From UBA6115 sp012514225 (GTDB taxonomy: Bacteria > Bacillota > Clostridia > Christensenellales > Aristaeellaceae): a stretch of DNA of 21,628 bases. Positions 7,006-14,745 of this stretch are shown piece after piece; position 1 is the stretch's first letter; every line of letters begins with the position of its first letter. The stretch lies in NCBI GenBank assembly GCA_036756425.1, contig DAIOLC010000029.1, positions 1 through 21,628 of the forward strand, read 5' to 3'. A model generated the notes under the pieces. The model made no database searches. It worked only from the letters and a program-made list of their open reading frames with translations, and was not told where the DNA came from. Both the position numbers and the translations under genes were made by a program.

Positions 7006-7800
7006 TCAGGTGGCCGCGTGCGGGAATACCATGCCTTCGCCCTGCCTGAACAGGCACAATTGGCAATCCGGGGCGTGGACGGGCAAGGCCTCGATGATTT
7101 GCTGCGGGTCCCCGCGATGCAGGGGGAAGGTCCAGAAGTGGCAGGGAATGCAATAGCGCGCCTGCAACGCGCCGGCCAGGCGGGCCGCTTCAATGCCGTC
7201 CAGATTGCCAAAGGCGCCGTTGATGGGCAGGATGGCGATGTCCGGCCTGGCTTTCATGGCAAGGTCCAGCCGATCCATGCTCAGCGCGGTGTCGCCTGCG
7301 TAGTACAGCGTGATAAAGCCAAAATCCATCAGAAAGCCAATCGCGTCCGCGGACAGCTCGCCGTGGTCGCTGTCCACCGCGGTGATACGGCACCCGGCGG
7401 CATCGGCCTGGCTGCTGGGGCGCAGCACAGTGACCCGGCCCTGCTCAAGGCCGCGCGCCCGCAGGGCCTCCGCCACGGTAGGCGTGGTCACAACCGGGAT
7501 TTTCCGGTCCATCAGGAGGGCGTCGATGGAATCCGCGTCATAATGGTCCGCGTGCTCATGTGAAATCAGCAACGCGTCGAGGCGCAGGTCTTCCGCGCGG
7601 CAGGGCGGCGGCGTCAGCCGCTTGAAACCCAGCCCCATTTCCGGGAAAGACTTTCCCACGAAATCCGAAAGATACAGGTCGATGCCAATCACTTTCAACT
7701 CGGCTGTCTTGATGACATAGCTGGCTTGACCCAGCCAAAACACCGCGATGGTTCCGGCGGCCGGCCGGCAGTTTTCCAGGGTGTTGATGAAATTGTCCAT
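7006..7800 (-). CDS. UlaG-like MBL-fold metallohydrolase
   Basis: A 264-residue metallo-beta-lactamase-fold hydrolase. The metal-binding motif HEHADH (H81, H83, D85, H86) is intact. Further ligands fit H146 (SDHGE), D170 (YAGDT) and H221 (PCHFW). The N-terminus WLGQASYVIKT resembles the UlaG (L-ascorbate-6-phosphate lactonase) branch, which hydrolyses lactones or phosphodiester-like substrates in the cytoplasm; no signal peptide is seen. The start ATG at 7800 has GGAGGG 4 nt upstream. A lactonase-like enzyme near an SDR and two sugar-alcohol-type dehydrogenases would suit an oxidative sugar or polyol pathway, but this family is broad and the substrate is unproven. A metal-dependent hydrolase of unknown substrate is the safe call. 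Confidence 0.88.
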   Translation of the reverse strand: MDNFINTLENCRPAAGTIAVFWLGQASYVIKTAELKVIGIDLYLSDFVGKSFPEMGLGFKRLTPPPCRAEDLRLDALLISHEHADHYDADSIDALLMDRKIPVVTTPTVAEALRARGLEQGRVTVLRPSSQADAAGCRITAVDSDHGELSADAIGFLMDFGFITLYYAGDTALSMDRLDLAMKARPDIAILPINGAFGNLDGIEAARLAGALQARYCIPCHFWTFPLHRGDPQQIIEALPVHAPDCQLCLFRQGEGMVFPHAAT

Positions 7801-8603
7801 TTGCCCTCCGTCTACATGTCAGGTTTCGGCGGATTGGAAGCGATGGAATTACGATATCACGGCAAGGAGCATTCCGCAAGCCATGCAGCGCTTGCAAAAC
7901 AAGCGGCGTTCAACGAATCAGGGTATCGCCAGGCTGAGGGTCTCCATCGAATCTTCCCCAGCCCGCAGCCCTGCCCGAGGCGGGTGACGGTATCCCTGAC
8001 GGGGGACCCGGAGAGCGGGCCGGTTGCCAGACTGTGCCTGGGCGGGGAGCCGCTTGATTTACAAGGCGGCCAGGCGGCGTGGCATGAGGAGCGGCGTTCG
8101 CAGATTTGGCTTCCACATTCGTGTCAGGCTTCGTAGTGATGCCCCCAATCCTTGCGTCAGATAAGGCGTTGCTTGAGGCTTGGCCAACAAGACCAGGCAG
8201 CTTGAAGAAATGGCGCAAAGCGCGTTTCCAGGGTCAGGCTGTGTGGCAGAATAGCATCATACATGGAATCCGCAGCAATCGGCTCTCCGGGGAGCCGGTT
8301 GCTGGCTTGCAGGACGAAGCAAGGTTTCATCGCTTCATGGGATGACTTGCATCAAACTTGACTTTCGTATTGAAAGAGAACAAAGGCTTGTCGTTCAGTA
8401 AATCGTTTTCGGCATTCCCAGTATCCAAGGTACTTTGCTTGAGCGTATCAATCTGTCCGCCGGCAAGGCCGTGTCCTCCTCGTTGGACGGCACAGCATCA
8501 TCATCAGTCGCGATTCGTTTTATGATTCCAGTTGAGGATTACGACGCACTTCCAAAATGTTGATTGTTATCTTTCCCTTTTTGCTTTTCCCCTTCTGTCT
8601 CCC
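7801..8603. other. 0.8-kb gap without a supported gene
   Basis: This is the longest unexplained stretch of the window, between the 5' end of the MBL gene and the 3' end of the first zinc dehydrogenase. Besides the promoter above, it holds a hairpin CGCTTG/CAAGCG (7889-7905), a hairpin CGGCTC/GAGCCG (8280-8297), and two short - strand ORFs. One (8327-8497) is 56 codons with no ATG near its 5' end. The other (8157-8330) is 57 codons and starts MKPCFVLQAS. They overlap by ATGA at 8327-8330. Neither has a convincing ribosome binding site or a family I recognise. A decayed gene, a long 3' UTR of the dehydrogenase, or a dispersed intergenic element are all possible. Confidence 0.5.
7851..7879 (-). 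promoter_or_regulatory. Predicted promoter of the MBL-fold gene
   Basis: On the - strand TTGCGG (complement of 7874-7879) and TATCGT (complement of 7851-7856) are separated by 17 nt. The -10 lies about 50 nt before the ATG at 7800. Match quality is moderate and was found by eye. Confidence 0.4.
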
Positions 8604-9653
8604 TTATACCGGCTCGTCCGGGATGAACAGGGCTTTGATTCCCTTTTCCGTTTCCAATTCCCGGAAAACGCTTTCCCATTCAGAAATGCCGGACCTGCTT
8701 GTAATCAAGCGGCCCAGATCTTTTGGGGTGCTGGCAATCAGTGAGATGGCCCTGTCCCATGAAGTGTAGCTGGAGCTCATGTTGAAGCTGATGTCCAGAA
8801 CCTTGTAGACCGCTTGATTCCATGGGAAGCTGACATTGCCTTTCGAATTGATGCCGATGGCGGAGATTCTGCCGCATTTCTTGACCAATTCCACACTCTG
8901 CGCGATGGCTGCGCCTGCGCCGCTGGTTTCGATGACGATGTCGGCGCCCCTGCCGTTGGTGCTCTTCATCACGCTTGCTACGACGTCCGTCTCCTCGGCA
9001 TTGATGACCTCGTCGGCGCCGAAGTATTTCGCCGCTTTAAAGCGCGACTGAAAGCAAGCCGTTGTCCCTGTAACGATGACTTTTGAGGCGCCCATTGTTT
9101 TGGCGACCAGCGTCGCCAAAATGCCGATGGGCCCGGCGCCGGTGATGACCACCGTGTCCTGGCACTCGATTTTTCCGCGTTCGGCGACCTGATGGACGGC
9201 AATCGCCATCGGTTCCGCAAGCGCGGCATGCTCAAACGAAATGAGATCCGGGATTCTGTGTAGGAGTTTGGCGGGCATGGTGATGTAAGGCGCAAAAGCG
9301 CCGTTTATGCCCCAGCCGGGAGACCGTTTGGATGAACAGATTTGGATTTTGCCCTGCCGGCACAGCTCACAGGTGCCACAGGCCAGGGAATGCGGCTCGG
9401 CCACAACCCTGTCCCCGGGCTTATACCCGGTTACGGCGTCACCCACTTCAACCACCATGCCTGAAAACTCGTGCCCGAGCACGACAGGCGGCCAATATGG
9501 GAACTGGTCATGCCAGATGTGCAAATCAGTCCCGCAGACGCCCGCCGCCTTCACCTGAATCAAAACCCAATCAGGATCCGTAATCCTTGGTTTCTCAATA
9601 TCCAGAACTTCGATATTCCCCGGCCCTTTAGCCGTTTTTACCAGTGCTTTCAT
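8604..9653 (-). CDS. Zinc-dependent medium-chain alcohol dehydrogenase (threonine/sorbitol dehydrogenase-like)
   Basis: A 349-residue MDR dehydrogenase. The catalytic zinc site is C40 (GVCGTD), H61-E62 (GHEFSG) and probably E147 (ALAEP). The structural zinc site is C92, C95, C98 and C106 (CGTCELCRQGKIQIC). The Rossmann fold starts at TGAGPIG (171-177). GVCGTDLHIW resembles L-threonine 3-dehydrogenase and related polyol dehydrogenases, which oxidise a secondary alcohol with NAD(P)+ in the cytoplasm. All key residues are intact. AGGA lies about 12 nt before the ATG, which is loose spacing. It is in the same orientation as a paralogous gene 238 nt upstream. No clear terminator follows, so transcription may run into the long gap. 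The exact substrate cannot be read from sequence. Confidence 0.92.
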   Translation of the reverse strand: MKALVKTAKGPGNIEVLDIEKPRITDPDWVLIQVKAAGVCGTDLHIWHDQFPYWPPVVLGHEFSGMVVEVGDAVTGYKPGDRVVAEPHSLACGTCELCRQGKIQICSSKRSPGWGINGAFAPYITMPAKLLHRIPDLISFEHAALAEPMAIAVHQVAERGKIECQDTVVITGAGPIGILATLVAKTMGASKVIVTGTTACFQSRFKAAKYFGADEVINAEETDVVASVMKSTNGRGADIVIETSGAGAAIAQSVELVKKCGRISAIGINSKGNVSFPWNQAVYKVLDISFNMSSSYTSWDRAISLIASTPKDLGRLITSRSGISEWESVFRELETEKGIKALFIPDEPV

Positions 9654-9891
9654 TCAAATCACCATTCCTGTTTGATCGTTTCAACGAAGGCAAGGCCTGG
9701 GCAGGCGGAATCCGCGCGATTCCATATGCGATGGTACAGCCGGCAGGGAGACAAGCGGAAAGAACCGGTTTCCGAATGCCGAATATGGGGGAGAGCCGAT
9801 GGCATTTCAGCCGGCTCACACTGCGGGAACCACGCGCCAACCGGACAAATGCTGCTCAAACCGTCCCGGCGACCGGCCCGTCGTTAGCCTC

Positions 9892-10929
9892 CTACGGCTT
9901 GATAATCACCTTGCAAACATTCTCTTTCCTGTTGACCATGATGTCGAGGCCTTCCTCAAAGTGGTCCAGCGGCAGGACATGGGAGATGAGGGACTTGGTC
10001 TCAATAATCCCCGCTTCGAGCAATGCGATGACCTGGTCCCAAACATTTGGGCTCCCCAAGGCGCCCAGGATGCTCACGTCGTTGACCGTAAAGAAATCCC
10101 AGTCAATCGGCGCGTTTTTCGAGCCGAAGAACCCGTTCAAAACCACCCGGCCGCAGGAACGGATGACTTTCTTGATTTCGTCAAATACGCCCGCGCCGCC
10201 GGATTCCTCCAAAACAACGTCAATCATCTCGCCATTCGTGATGCTTTTGATTTGAGATACCAGATCAGAGGTCCGGATATTGATAATCCCGTCCAGACCA
10301 AAACTGCCCGCCCTGGCAAGCCGCTCATCCCTTGTTCCGGTCAGGATGACCTTCTTCGCGCCAAAGACTTTTTTCGCGATTTGCGCCGCCTGTAAACCGA
10401 CCGGGCCGGGACCGGCAACCATGACATTGTCGAACGGGCCGACCCCGCCCCTCATCGCCGCGTACAAGGCAATACCGGTGGGCTCGATCAACGCGGCTTC
10501 CTCGAATGACAAGGTGTTGAACTTGTGCAAATGGGAAACCGGGAATGTAATATACTCCGCAAAACAGCCATCCCTGTTCATGATGCCGGTTTCAGTTCTG
10601 TCCTTGCACTGGTTTTGCTTGCCGCGCTGGCAAAACCAGCACTTTCCGCAGCTGACGGTGCATTCGCCAGACACCTTATCCCCGGCGCGGAATCCCTTGA
10701 CCCCTTCCCCAACCTGTTCGATGACGCCGGACCACTCGTGGCCGGGGATGATTGGCAGGCTGCTCAATCCTTCCTTGATATAAACCATGTCATTGGTATA
10801 CAGTTCATAATCCGTGCCGCAAATCCCGGCCGCCATGACTTTGACCAACGCCTCGCCTTGCTTTGGCTGCTTGATCGCCACCTCTTCGATGGTAATTTTT
10901 TCCGGCCCGATAATGTTGACTGCTTTCAT
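9892..10929 (-). CDS. Zinc-dependent medium-chain dehydrogenase (sorbitol/threonine dehydrogenase-like)
   Basis: A 345-residue MDR enzyme, distantly paralogous to the 8604-9653 gene. Catalytic zinc ligands are C37 (GICGTD), H64-E65 (GHEWSG) and probably E149 (LIEPTG). The structural zinc cysteines are C94, C97, C100 and C108. The nucleotide-binding loop is AGPGPVG (172-178). The long insertion after GTDYELYTNDM and the motif RTETGIMNRDG are typical of sugar-alcohol or threonine dehydrogenase-like proteins. AGAGG with 7-nt spacing supports the ATG. The -35/-10 promoter and a palindrome lie about 75-125 nt upstream, so this gene is probably the first of a two-dehydrogenase unit with 8604-9653. 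Gene-level function is confident; substrate is not. Confidence 0.92.
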   Translation of the reverse strand: MKAVNIIGPEKITIEEVAIKQPKQGEALVKVMAAGICGTDYELYTNDMVYIKEGLSSLPIIPGHEWSGVIEQVGEGVKGFRAGDKVSGECTVSCGKCWFCQRGKQNQCKDRTETGIMNRDGCFAEYITFPVSHLHKFNTLSFEEAALIEPTGIALYAAMRGGVGPFDNVMVAGPGPVGLQAAQIAKKVFGAKKVILTGTRDERLARAGSFGLDGIINIRTSDLVSQIKSITNGEMIDVVLEESGGAGVFDEIKKVIRSCGRVVLNGFFGSKNAPIDWDFFTVNDVSILGALGSPNVWDQVIALLEAGIIETKSLISHVLPLDHFEEGLDIMVNRKENVCKVIIKP

Positions 10930-11001
10930 GTTTTACCTCTTTCGTTAAAATATCCCTGACGATTTGCTGACGGAGCGTTGTTCGCATAATTCTATAAATG
11001 A

Positions 11002-11011
11002 TGTGTACACA
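11002..11011 (-). promoter_or_regulatory. 10-bp palindrome TGTGTACACA, candidate operator
   Basis: A perfect palindrome 14 nt downstream of the predicted -10 element, at about +8 to +17 of the transcript. A repressor bound here would block the dehydrogenase promoter. No regulator gene lies adjacent, and the cognate family is unknown. Confidence 0.4.
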
Positions 11012-11025
11012 AAATGGGTGTTTGC

Positions 11026-11054
11026 ATACTACTTTGGTTTGCTTAGAAAGTCAA
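11026..11054 (-). promoter_or_regulatory. Sigma-70-type promoter of the second zinc dehydrogenase
   Basis: On the - strand TTGACT (complement of 11049-11054), a 17-nt spacer, then TAGTAT (complement of 11026-11031). Two near-consensus hexamers at ideal spacing make this one of the best promoter matches in the window. The start codon is about 96 nt downstream of the -10, leaving a leader of about 90 nt. Confidence 0.6.
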
Positions 11055-11369
11055 ATCACTCTTAGTTTCTGTATATGATACCTGCAGGAGAATCAAACTT
11101 ATTGGACAGCGTGTCTGACAGGAGGCAATCGGGCAGAGAAAGAGGCCATCCGTCAGAATCTTGTCGCTGCACAACATTCGCGAAAGGAACCCTTTCTCCA
11201 AAAGCAATAGCCCCAGGGCATGAAGCGCCGGCAATCCTTGGTGGAGCTTGGCCTCGGCATGGCATTGGTGAGGTGTCCGGAAGTGATTCGTTCCTAGCGT
11301 TCCTGCTGCTTCATGAACCCATTCTCCGGGGGCTGTTAAGGCTGCCACTCCCTTGTCTAAATAAACATA
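11055..11369. other. Intergenic stretch with no supported gene
   Basis: About 315 nt between the dehydrogenase promoter and the terminator of the SPFH/RHH unit. Open frames exist on both strands, but none has a ribosome binding site or recognisable sequence, and they run through the terminator or into the opposite-strand gene. A small hairpin GAAAGG-AAC-CCTTTC (11182-11196) is the only structure noticed. Confidence 0.5.
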
Positions 11370-11396
11370 AAGCCCCCCAAAAAGAAGGGAGGCCTT
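11357..11396 (-). terminator. Terminator of the SPFH/RHH unit
   Basis: Read on the - strand, GGCCTCCC and the G-run GGGGGGCTT (complements of 11387-11396 and 11370-11378) form a GC stem with one bulged base, around a U-rich loop. It is followed by TTATGTTTATTT. It lies about 20 nt after the RHH stop codon. Confidence 0.6.
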
Positions 11397-11415
11397 ATGC
11401 ACGAATCTGCTGCGC

Positions 11416-11613
11416 CTATTCGGCCGCCTCTTCCGCTTCCCTTTGCGCCGGGAGCAGCGGTTTATCGCCCCGCGCGCGCTTTCTCAGGGCTTCAAAGAGC
11501 AGGAACTCAATCTGGCCGTTGATGGAACGGAACTCATCCTGGGCCCAGGCGGCCAGCTGCTCATACAGCTTCGCTGAGATGCGCAGCGGGATTTGCTTCT
11601 TGCCGCTTGACAT
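11416..11613 (-). CDS. Ribbon-helix-helix (Arc-type) DNA-binding protein
   Basis: A 65-residue protein. Residues 5-47 fit the Arc/MetJ ribbon-helix-helix fold: the strand KKQIPLRIS, then helix LYEQLAAWAQDEF, turn RSING, and helix QIEFLLFEALRKR. The C-terminal tail is charged and Ala/Glu-rich. Such proteins bind DNA as dimers, the beta ribbon reading about one half-turn, and often repress their own operon. The ATG at 11613 lies 3 nt after the SPFH stop codon, so the two are surely co-transcribed and probably translationally coupled. The likely target is the tandem TTGATATC repeat at the operon promoter, although this link is inferred. A toxin-antitoxin role is less likely because the partner is a full-length SPFH protein and not a small toxin. 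Confidence 0.82.
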   Translation of the reverse strand: MSSGKKQIPLRISAKLYEQLAAWAQDEFRSINGQIEFLLFEALRKRARGDKPLLPAQREAEEAAE

Positions 11614-11616
11614 TTC

Positions 11617-12636
11617 TTAGTACAGGCTGCCGCTGTTCACCACGGGCTGGGCGTCCCGGTTGCCGCACAGCACCACCAGCAGGTTGCTCACCATGGCGGC
11701 CTTGCGCTCCTCATCCAGGGTCACGACCTCATTCTGGCTCAACTTCTCAAGCGCCATTTCCACCATGCCCACGGCGCCGTCCACAATCATCATCCGGGCA
11801 TCCACGATGGCGCTGGCCTGCTGGCGCTGCAGCATGACCGCGGCAATCTCCGGCGCGTAGGCCAGGTAGGTGATGCGCGCTTCCAGAATCTCAAGGCCGG
11901 CCTCGTTGACCTTGCCCTGGATTTCATCCTTGATGCGCCGGGCGACCACCTCGCTGGAGCCGCGCAGGCTACCCTCGTCCGGCTCGCCGTCGCCCGTGGT
12001 GTCCACATTGGGCGCGACATCATAGGGGTAGATGCGCACGATGTTCCGAAGCGCGCTGTCGCACTGCAGGGACAAGTACTCCTTGTAGTTGTCCACGTTG
12101 AACACCGCCTTGGCGGTGTCCACCACCCGCCAGATGACCGCGATGCCGATCTCCACCGGGTTGCCCAGGCAGTCGTTCACCTTCTGCTTGGCGTTGTTGA
12201 GCGTCATTGCCTTGAGGGACACGCGCTTGCCAAGGGCTTCCACATCCACCTTGGCGCTTTCGCTGGTGATGGTGATGCCCTGCTTTTTCTCCTGGACATC
12301 GCCGCTTTGACCAAGCCTGGTTTTGGCGGCGGGGTTCACGGACACCGAGAAGGGATGGACATGGTAAAAGCCCGGCTCCCTCAGGGTGCCGGTGTAGCGC
12401 CCGAACAGGGTCAGCACCAGCGCCTCATTGGGCTTGAGCACCTTCAGCCCCAGGAAGGGGATGAAGCCGACAAACACCCAGACGATGCCCAGCACCAGGG
12501 GCAGGGCGCCGATGTTCCGTTCATTCTCAAGCAGTATGCCGCCCAGCACGATGAGCCCGATAGCGGCCAGGTAGAGGGCGCCAAACCCCAGCAGGACCGG
12601 CATCCCCGGCCTGGCCTTGATGTTCTGCTCCTTCAT
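11617..12636 (-). CDS. SPFH/band 7 domain membrane protein
   Basis: A 339-residue protein with two N-terminal hydrophobic segments (about 12-34 and 44-64), followed by an SPFH/prohibitin-like domain (about 66-290). The entry to that domain, LKPNEALVLTLFGRYTGTLREPGFYHV (split at 67-92), is characteristic: a scaffold protein hit by membrane current and oligomerised on the membrane. The region with VARRIKDEIQGKVNEAGLEILEARI contains the conserved helix of the band 7 fold. SPFH proteins organise membrane microdomains; the specific job here is unknown. AGGAGG 9 nt before the ATG is an excellent ribosome binding site. A small RHH regulator gene follows immediately. I recall SPFH-Arc pairs in other bacteria, which supports a conserved unit. 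Confidence 0.9.
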   Translation of the reverse strand: MKEQNIKARPGMPVLLGFGALYLAAIGLIVLGGILLENERNIGALPLVLGIVWVFVGFIPFLGLKVLKPNEALVLTLFGRYTGTLREPGFYHVHPFSVSVNPAAKTRLGQSGDVQEKKQGITITSESAKVDVEALGKRVSLKAMTLNNAKQKVNDCLGNPVEIGIAVIWRVVDTAKAVFNVDNYKEYLSLQCDSALRNIVRIYPYDVAPNVDTTGDGEPDEGSLRGSSEVVARRIKDEIQGKVNEAGLEILEARITYLAYAPEIAAVMLQRQQASAIVDARMMIVDGAVGMVEMALEKLSQNEVVTLDEERKAAMVSNLLVVLCGNRDAQPVVNSGSLY

Positions 12637-12666
12637 TTCTGCAATCCTCCTTATTTTTCTGTCTTA

Positions 12667-12685
12667 TTGATATCATTTTGATATC
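12667..12685 (-). promoter_or_regulatory. Tandem TTGATATC repeat, 11 bp apart: candidate RHH operator
   Basis: TTGATATC occurs at 12667-12674 and again at 12678-12685, exactly one helical turn apart, and each copy contains the palindrome GATATC. The first copy overlaps the predicted -10 of the SPFH/RHH promoter. Tandem subsites about one turn apart on one face of DNA are how Arc-type RHH dimers bind. Autoregulation is inferred. Confidence 0.5.
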
Positions 12686-12699
12686 CGGGTCGCCATCAA
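12670..12699 (-). promoter_or_regulatory. Predicted promoter of the SPFH/RHH operon
   Basis: On the - strand TTGATG (complement of 12694-12699), an 18-nt spacer, then TGATAT (complement of 12670-12675). The -10 lies 34 nt before the SPFH start codon. It is embedded in the tandem repeat. Confidence 0.45.
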
Positions 12700-12885
12700 A
12701 TCGCGGTAAAACCGGGGTGAAATCTTGAGACGGGGCGGAGCGCTGATGAAAAACGGCAAATGTTCAGCGCTATTCGGAACTTTTCAGGATATCCTGCAAG
12801 GGCAACCACAGGTTTTGCGCATTCGGAAACTGGATCATTCGTGGGAAATATACCAAAACCTGACAGGCTTTTTTCATGGATGGGC

Positions 12886-12891
12886 TATAAT
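12886..12891 (+). promoter_or_regulatory. Consensus -10 element of the M28 peptidase gene
   Basis: TATAAT lies 35 nt before the GTG start. The -35 is poor: CTGACA (12860-12865) is 20 nt away, and nothing better exists at 17 nt. The promoter therefore may need an activator or be weak. Confidence 0.45.
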
Positions 12892-12925
12892 GACAAGATG
12901 ATGGGGACGACTTGAGGAGGACGCT

Positions 12926-14644
12926 GTGAAAACGCTTTGGCCACGCCTGGGAACCCTGCTGCTCTGCATAGCCATCCTGCTGGGCGCCTGGCTGGGCTAC
13001 CTTCGCTTTATGCCAAGCAAGGCCGGACACATCGTTGAAGCGCCCAAAGCCTTGCAGGACGCGGAAGCCGGCCCTGATTTCACCCTGATGCTGTCTGACC
13101 TGAAGCAGATGAGCGCGCGGGTGCACAACGTGGGCAGCCCGGGCATTCAAATGGTGCAGGACTACATCAGGGACAGGGCGGCGGAACTGGGATATGAAAC
13201 GCGGGAAGACCGCTACTCCCTGAGCATGGAGGATGTGCTGGACCTGCGCCGCGCCTGGGGGCGGGGCATGGACGCGACGCCGGCATCCATCAGGGAGGAC
13301 AGCGGCATCGGGGACGCGCCGGCCATGGACCTTGTGAACCTCTATGTGCATCTGGACGCGCCGGATACGGAGGAAACCATCTTTTTGGTCGCGCACACGG
13401 ATTCCGTGAAGGAAGGCCCGGGTGCTTTTGACGACACGGTGTCTGTGGCCGCCATGCTGGAAGGTCTGCGGCTGCTGAAAGGCCAGACCCTGCGGCGGGA
13501 TGTCGTCTTCCTGTTTACCGACGGGGAGGAGCAGGGCCTGCTGGGCGCCTTCCTCTTTGTGGAAGAGCACCCTGAACTGGTGGACAAGGCGCGGCTGGTG
13601 CTGAACCTGGAGGCCCGGGGCAACAGCGGCGCCCTGCTCATGTTTGAGACAAGCGACAAGAACCTCGCCATGGTACGGCATCTGAACCGGGCGCTGCAGC
13701 GGCCGGTCAGCACCTCCATCGCCACCGCGGTCTACCGCAGCATGCAGAACGATACCGACCTGACCGCCTTCTTCCGGAAAGGGCGCGCGGGGATGAACTT
13801 CGCCTGTATCGACAACCCCGTCGTTTACCACACCGCACAGGACAATTATGAGACATTTTCGCGCGACACCGCCCGGCAGTACCTGGACGATGTGACAGCG
13901 CTGGCCCGCTACTTTGCCACCGCCCCTGACCTGGAGCTGGACAGCGGTGAGGACGGCGTGTTCTTTCCGCTGCCGTTCGCAAAACTGGCGGTGGTTCCGG
14001 AAGGCATCGCCAAGGCGGTCAGCTGGGGAATTGCCCTGTTGACCTTGGTATTCCTGTTTGTCAGCATCCGAAAAAAGCGCGCGCGGCTGTCCTATGTGAT
14101 GGCGTCCTTTGCCGGCATTCTATTTGACCTGGCGCTGGCCACAGCGCTGGTCTATGGTTTGCAGGAGGGAATCCATGCCTTGTTCTTCGGGCGGGGCGGC
14201 AGCATGTGGGGCTCCAGGTGGAGCACGCCGGTCTTCCTGGCCATGGCGCTGGTGTTCTGCTTCGGCGGGTTCTTCCTGGCGCGCGTGGCAAGAAAGGGCC
14301 GTACACCCTTCGAAAAGGCGCTGGGCGCGCTGCTGCTGCCCGCCATTATCTGCCTTGCTCTGCCCTTTGTGTTCCCGGGCGGCATCTATCTGGGCGGGGT
14401 TGTGGGCGCGGGCGGGCTGGTGTACCTGGCCGCGGCCAGCTGGTCCGGGCGCCGGCTGCTTGTACCCCTCATGTTGCTTGGGGCGCTGATGATGGCGGTC
14501 ATCGCGCCGATTGGCTATCTGCTGTATACTGCGCTGGGTTTTTACGCCTCCTACCTGGCCATTGGGCTTCTCATGCTGCCGGTTTTGACCCTGGGCGCCC
14601 TGGATTGCTATGGCGCTAAGCTCAGAGAACAGGCAGAAGCTTAG
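12926..14644 (+). CDS. Membrane-anchored M28-family metallopeptidase with polytopic C-terminal domain
   Basis: A 572-residue protein. One N-terminal membrane segment (about 9-27) leads to an M28 di-zinc aminopeptidase domain (about 50-335). Likely metal ligands are H157 (VAHTDS), D169 (GAFDD), E202 (DGEEQGLLGA, with E201 as the general base), E229 (LNLEARGN) and H302 (VVYHTAQDN). After residue 360 come about seven hydrophobic segments up to residue 560. This layout of luminal or extracellular peptidase plus multi-span C-terminus resembles ERMP1/vacuolar-type M28 enzymes; bacterial versions are annotated generically as M28 peptidases. The domain would face outside and clip amino acids from peptides. 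The start is GTG with GAGGAGG 6 nt upstream. It is transcribed alone, divergent from the SPFH operon. Confidence 0.88.
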   Translation: MKTLWPRLGTLLLCIAILLGAWLGYLRFMPSKAGHIVEAPKALQDAEAGPDFTLMLSDLKQMSARVHNVGSPGIQMVQDYIRDRAAELGYETREDRYSLSMEDVLDLRRAWGRGMDATPASIREDSGIGDAPAMDLVNLYVHLDAPDTEETIFLVAHTDSVKEGPGAFDDTVSVAAMLEGLRLLKGQTLRRDVVFLFTDGEEQGLLGAFLFVEEHPELVDKARLVLNLEARGNSGALLMFETSDKNLAMVRHLNRALQRPVSTSIATAVYRSMQNDTDLTAFFRKGRAGMNFACIDNPVVYHTAQDNYETFSRDTARQYLDDVTALARYFATAPDLELDSGEDGVFFPLPFAKLAVVPEGIAKAVSWGIALLTLVFLFVSIRKKRARLSYVMASFAGILFDLALATALVYGLQEGIHALFFGRGGSMWGSRWSTPVFLAMALVFCFGGFFLARVARKGRTPFEKALGALLLPAIICLALPFVFPGGIYLGGVVGAGGLVYLAAASWSGRRLLVPLMLLGALMMAVIAPIGYLLYTALGFYASYLAIGLLMLPVLTLGALDCYGAKLREQAEA

Positions 14645-14696
14645 CACCTACTTCTTGATGGCCCGGGTGATTTCAAAGCGTTGCCAACGCCTCAGC

Positions 14697-14745
14697 CAGC
14701 CCTGAAGGCTGTCCCGCGGATTGCTGAGAACAAGTATCAGGGCTG
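14697..14745 (+). terminator. Inverted repeat after the M28 gene (possible terminator or attenuator)
   Basis: CAGCCCTGA (14697-14705) pairs perfectly with TCAGGGCTG (14737-14745) across 31 nt. A competing local hairpin CAGCC/GGCTG (14697-14711) shares the 5' arm. The region downstream is CCCGCGGGTATTTTATATG, so a partial U-run follows a second GC palindrome. It could end the peptidase transcript or control the next gene, whose TTG start is 46 nt away. Confidence 0.4.

Noticed and set aside
7910..8218. 102-codon open frame on the - strand in the long gap
   Set aside because: Low-complexity Pro/Gly/Ala composition without recognisable domain or ribosome binding site; treated as noncoding.
11043..11402. 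119-codon open frame on the - strand
   Set aside because: It begins upstream of and runs through the RHH/SPFH terminator and through the promoter of the dehydrogenase; no ribosome binding site.
12770..13831. 353-codon open frame on the - strand opposite the M28 gene
   Set aside because: His/Gln/Arg-rich shadow composition with no motif; the + strand has all M28 metal ligands.
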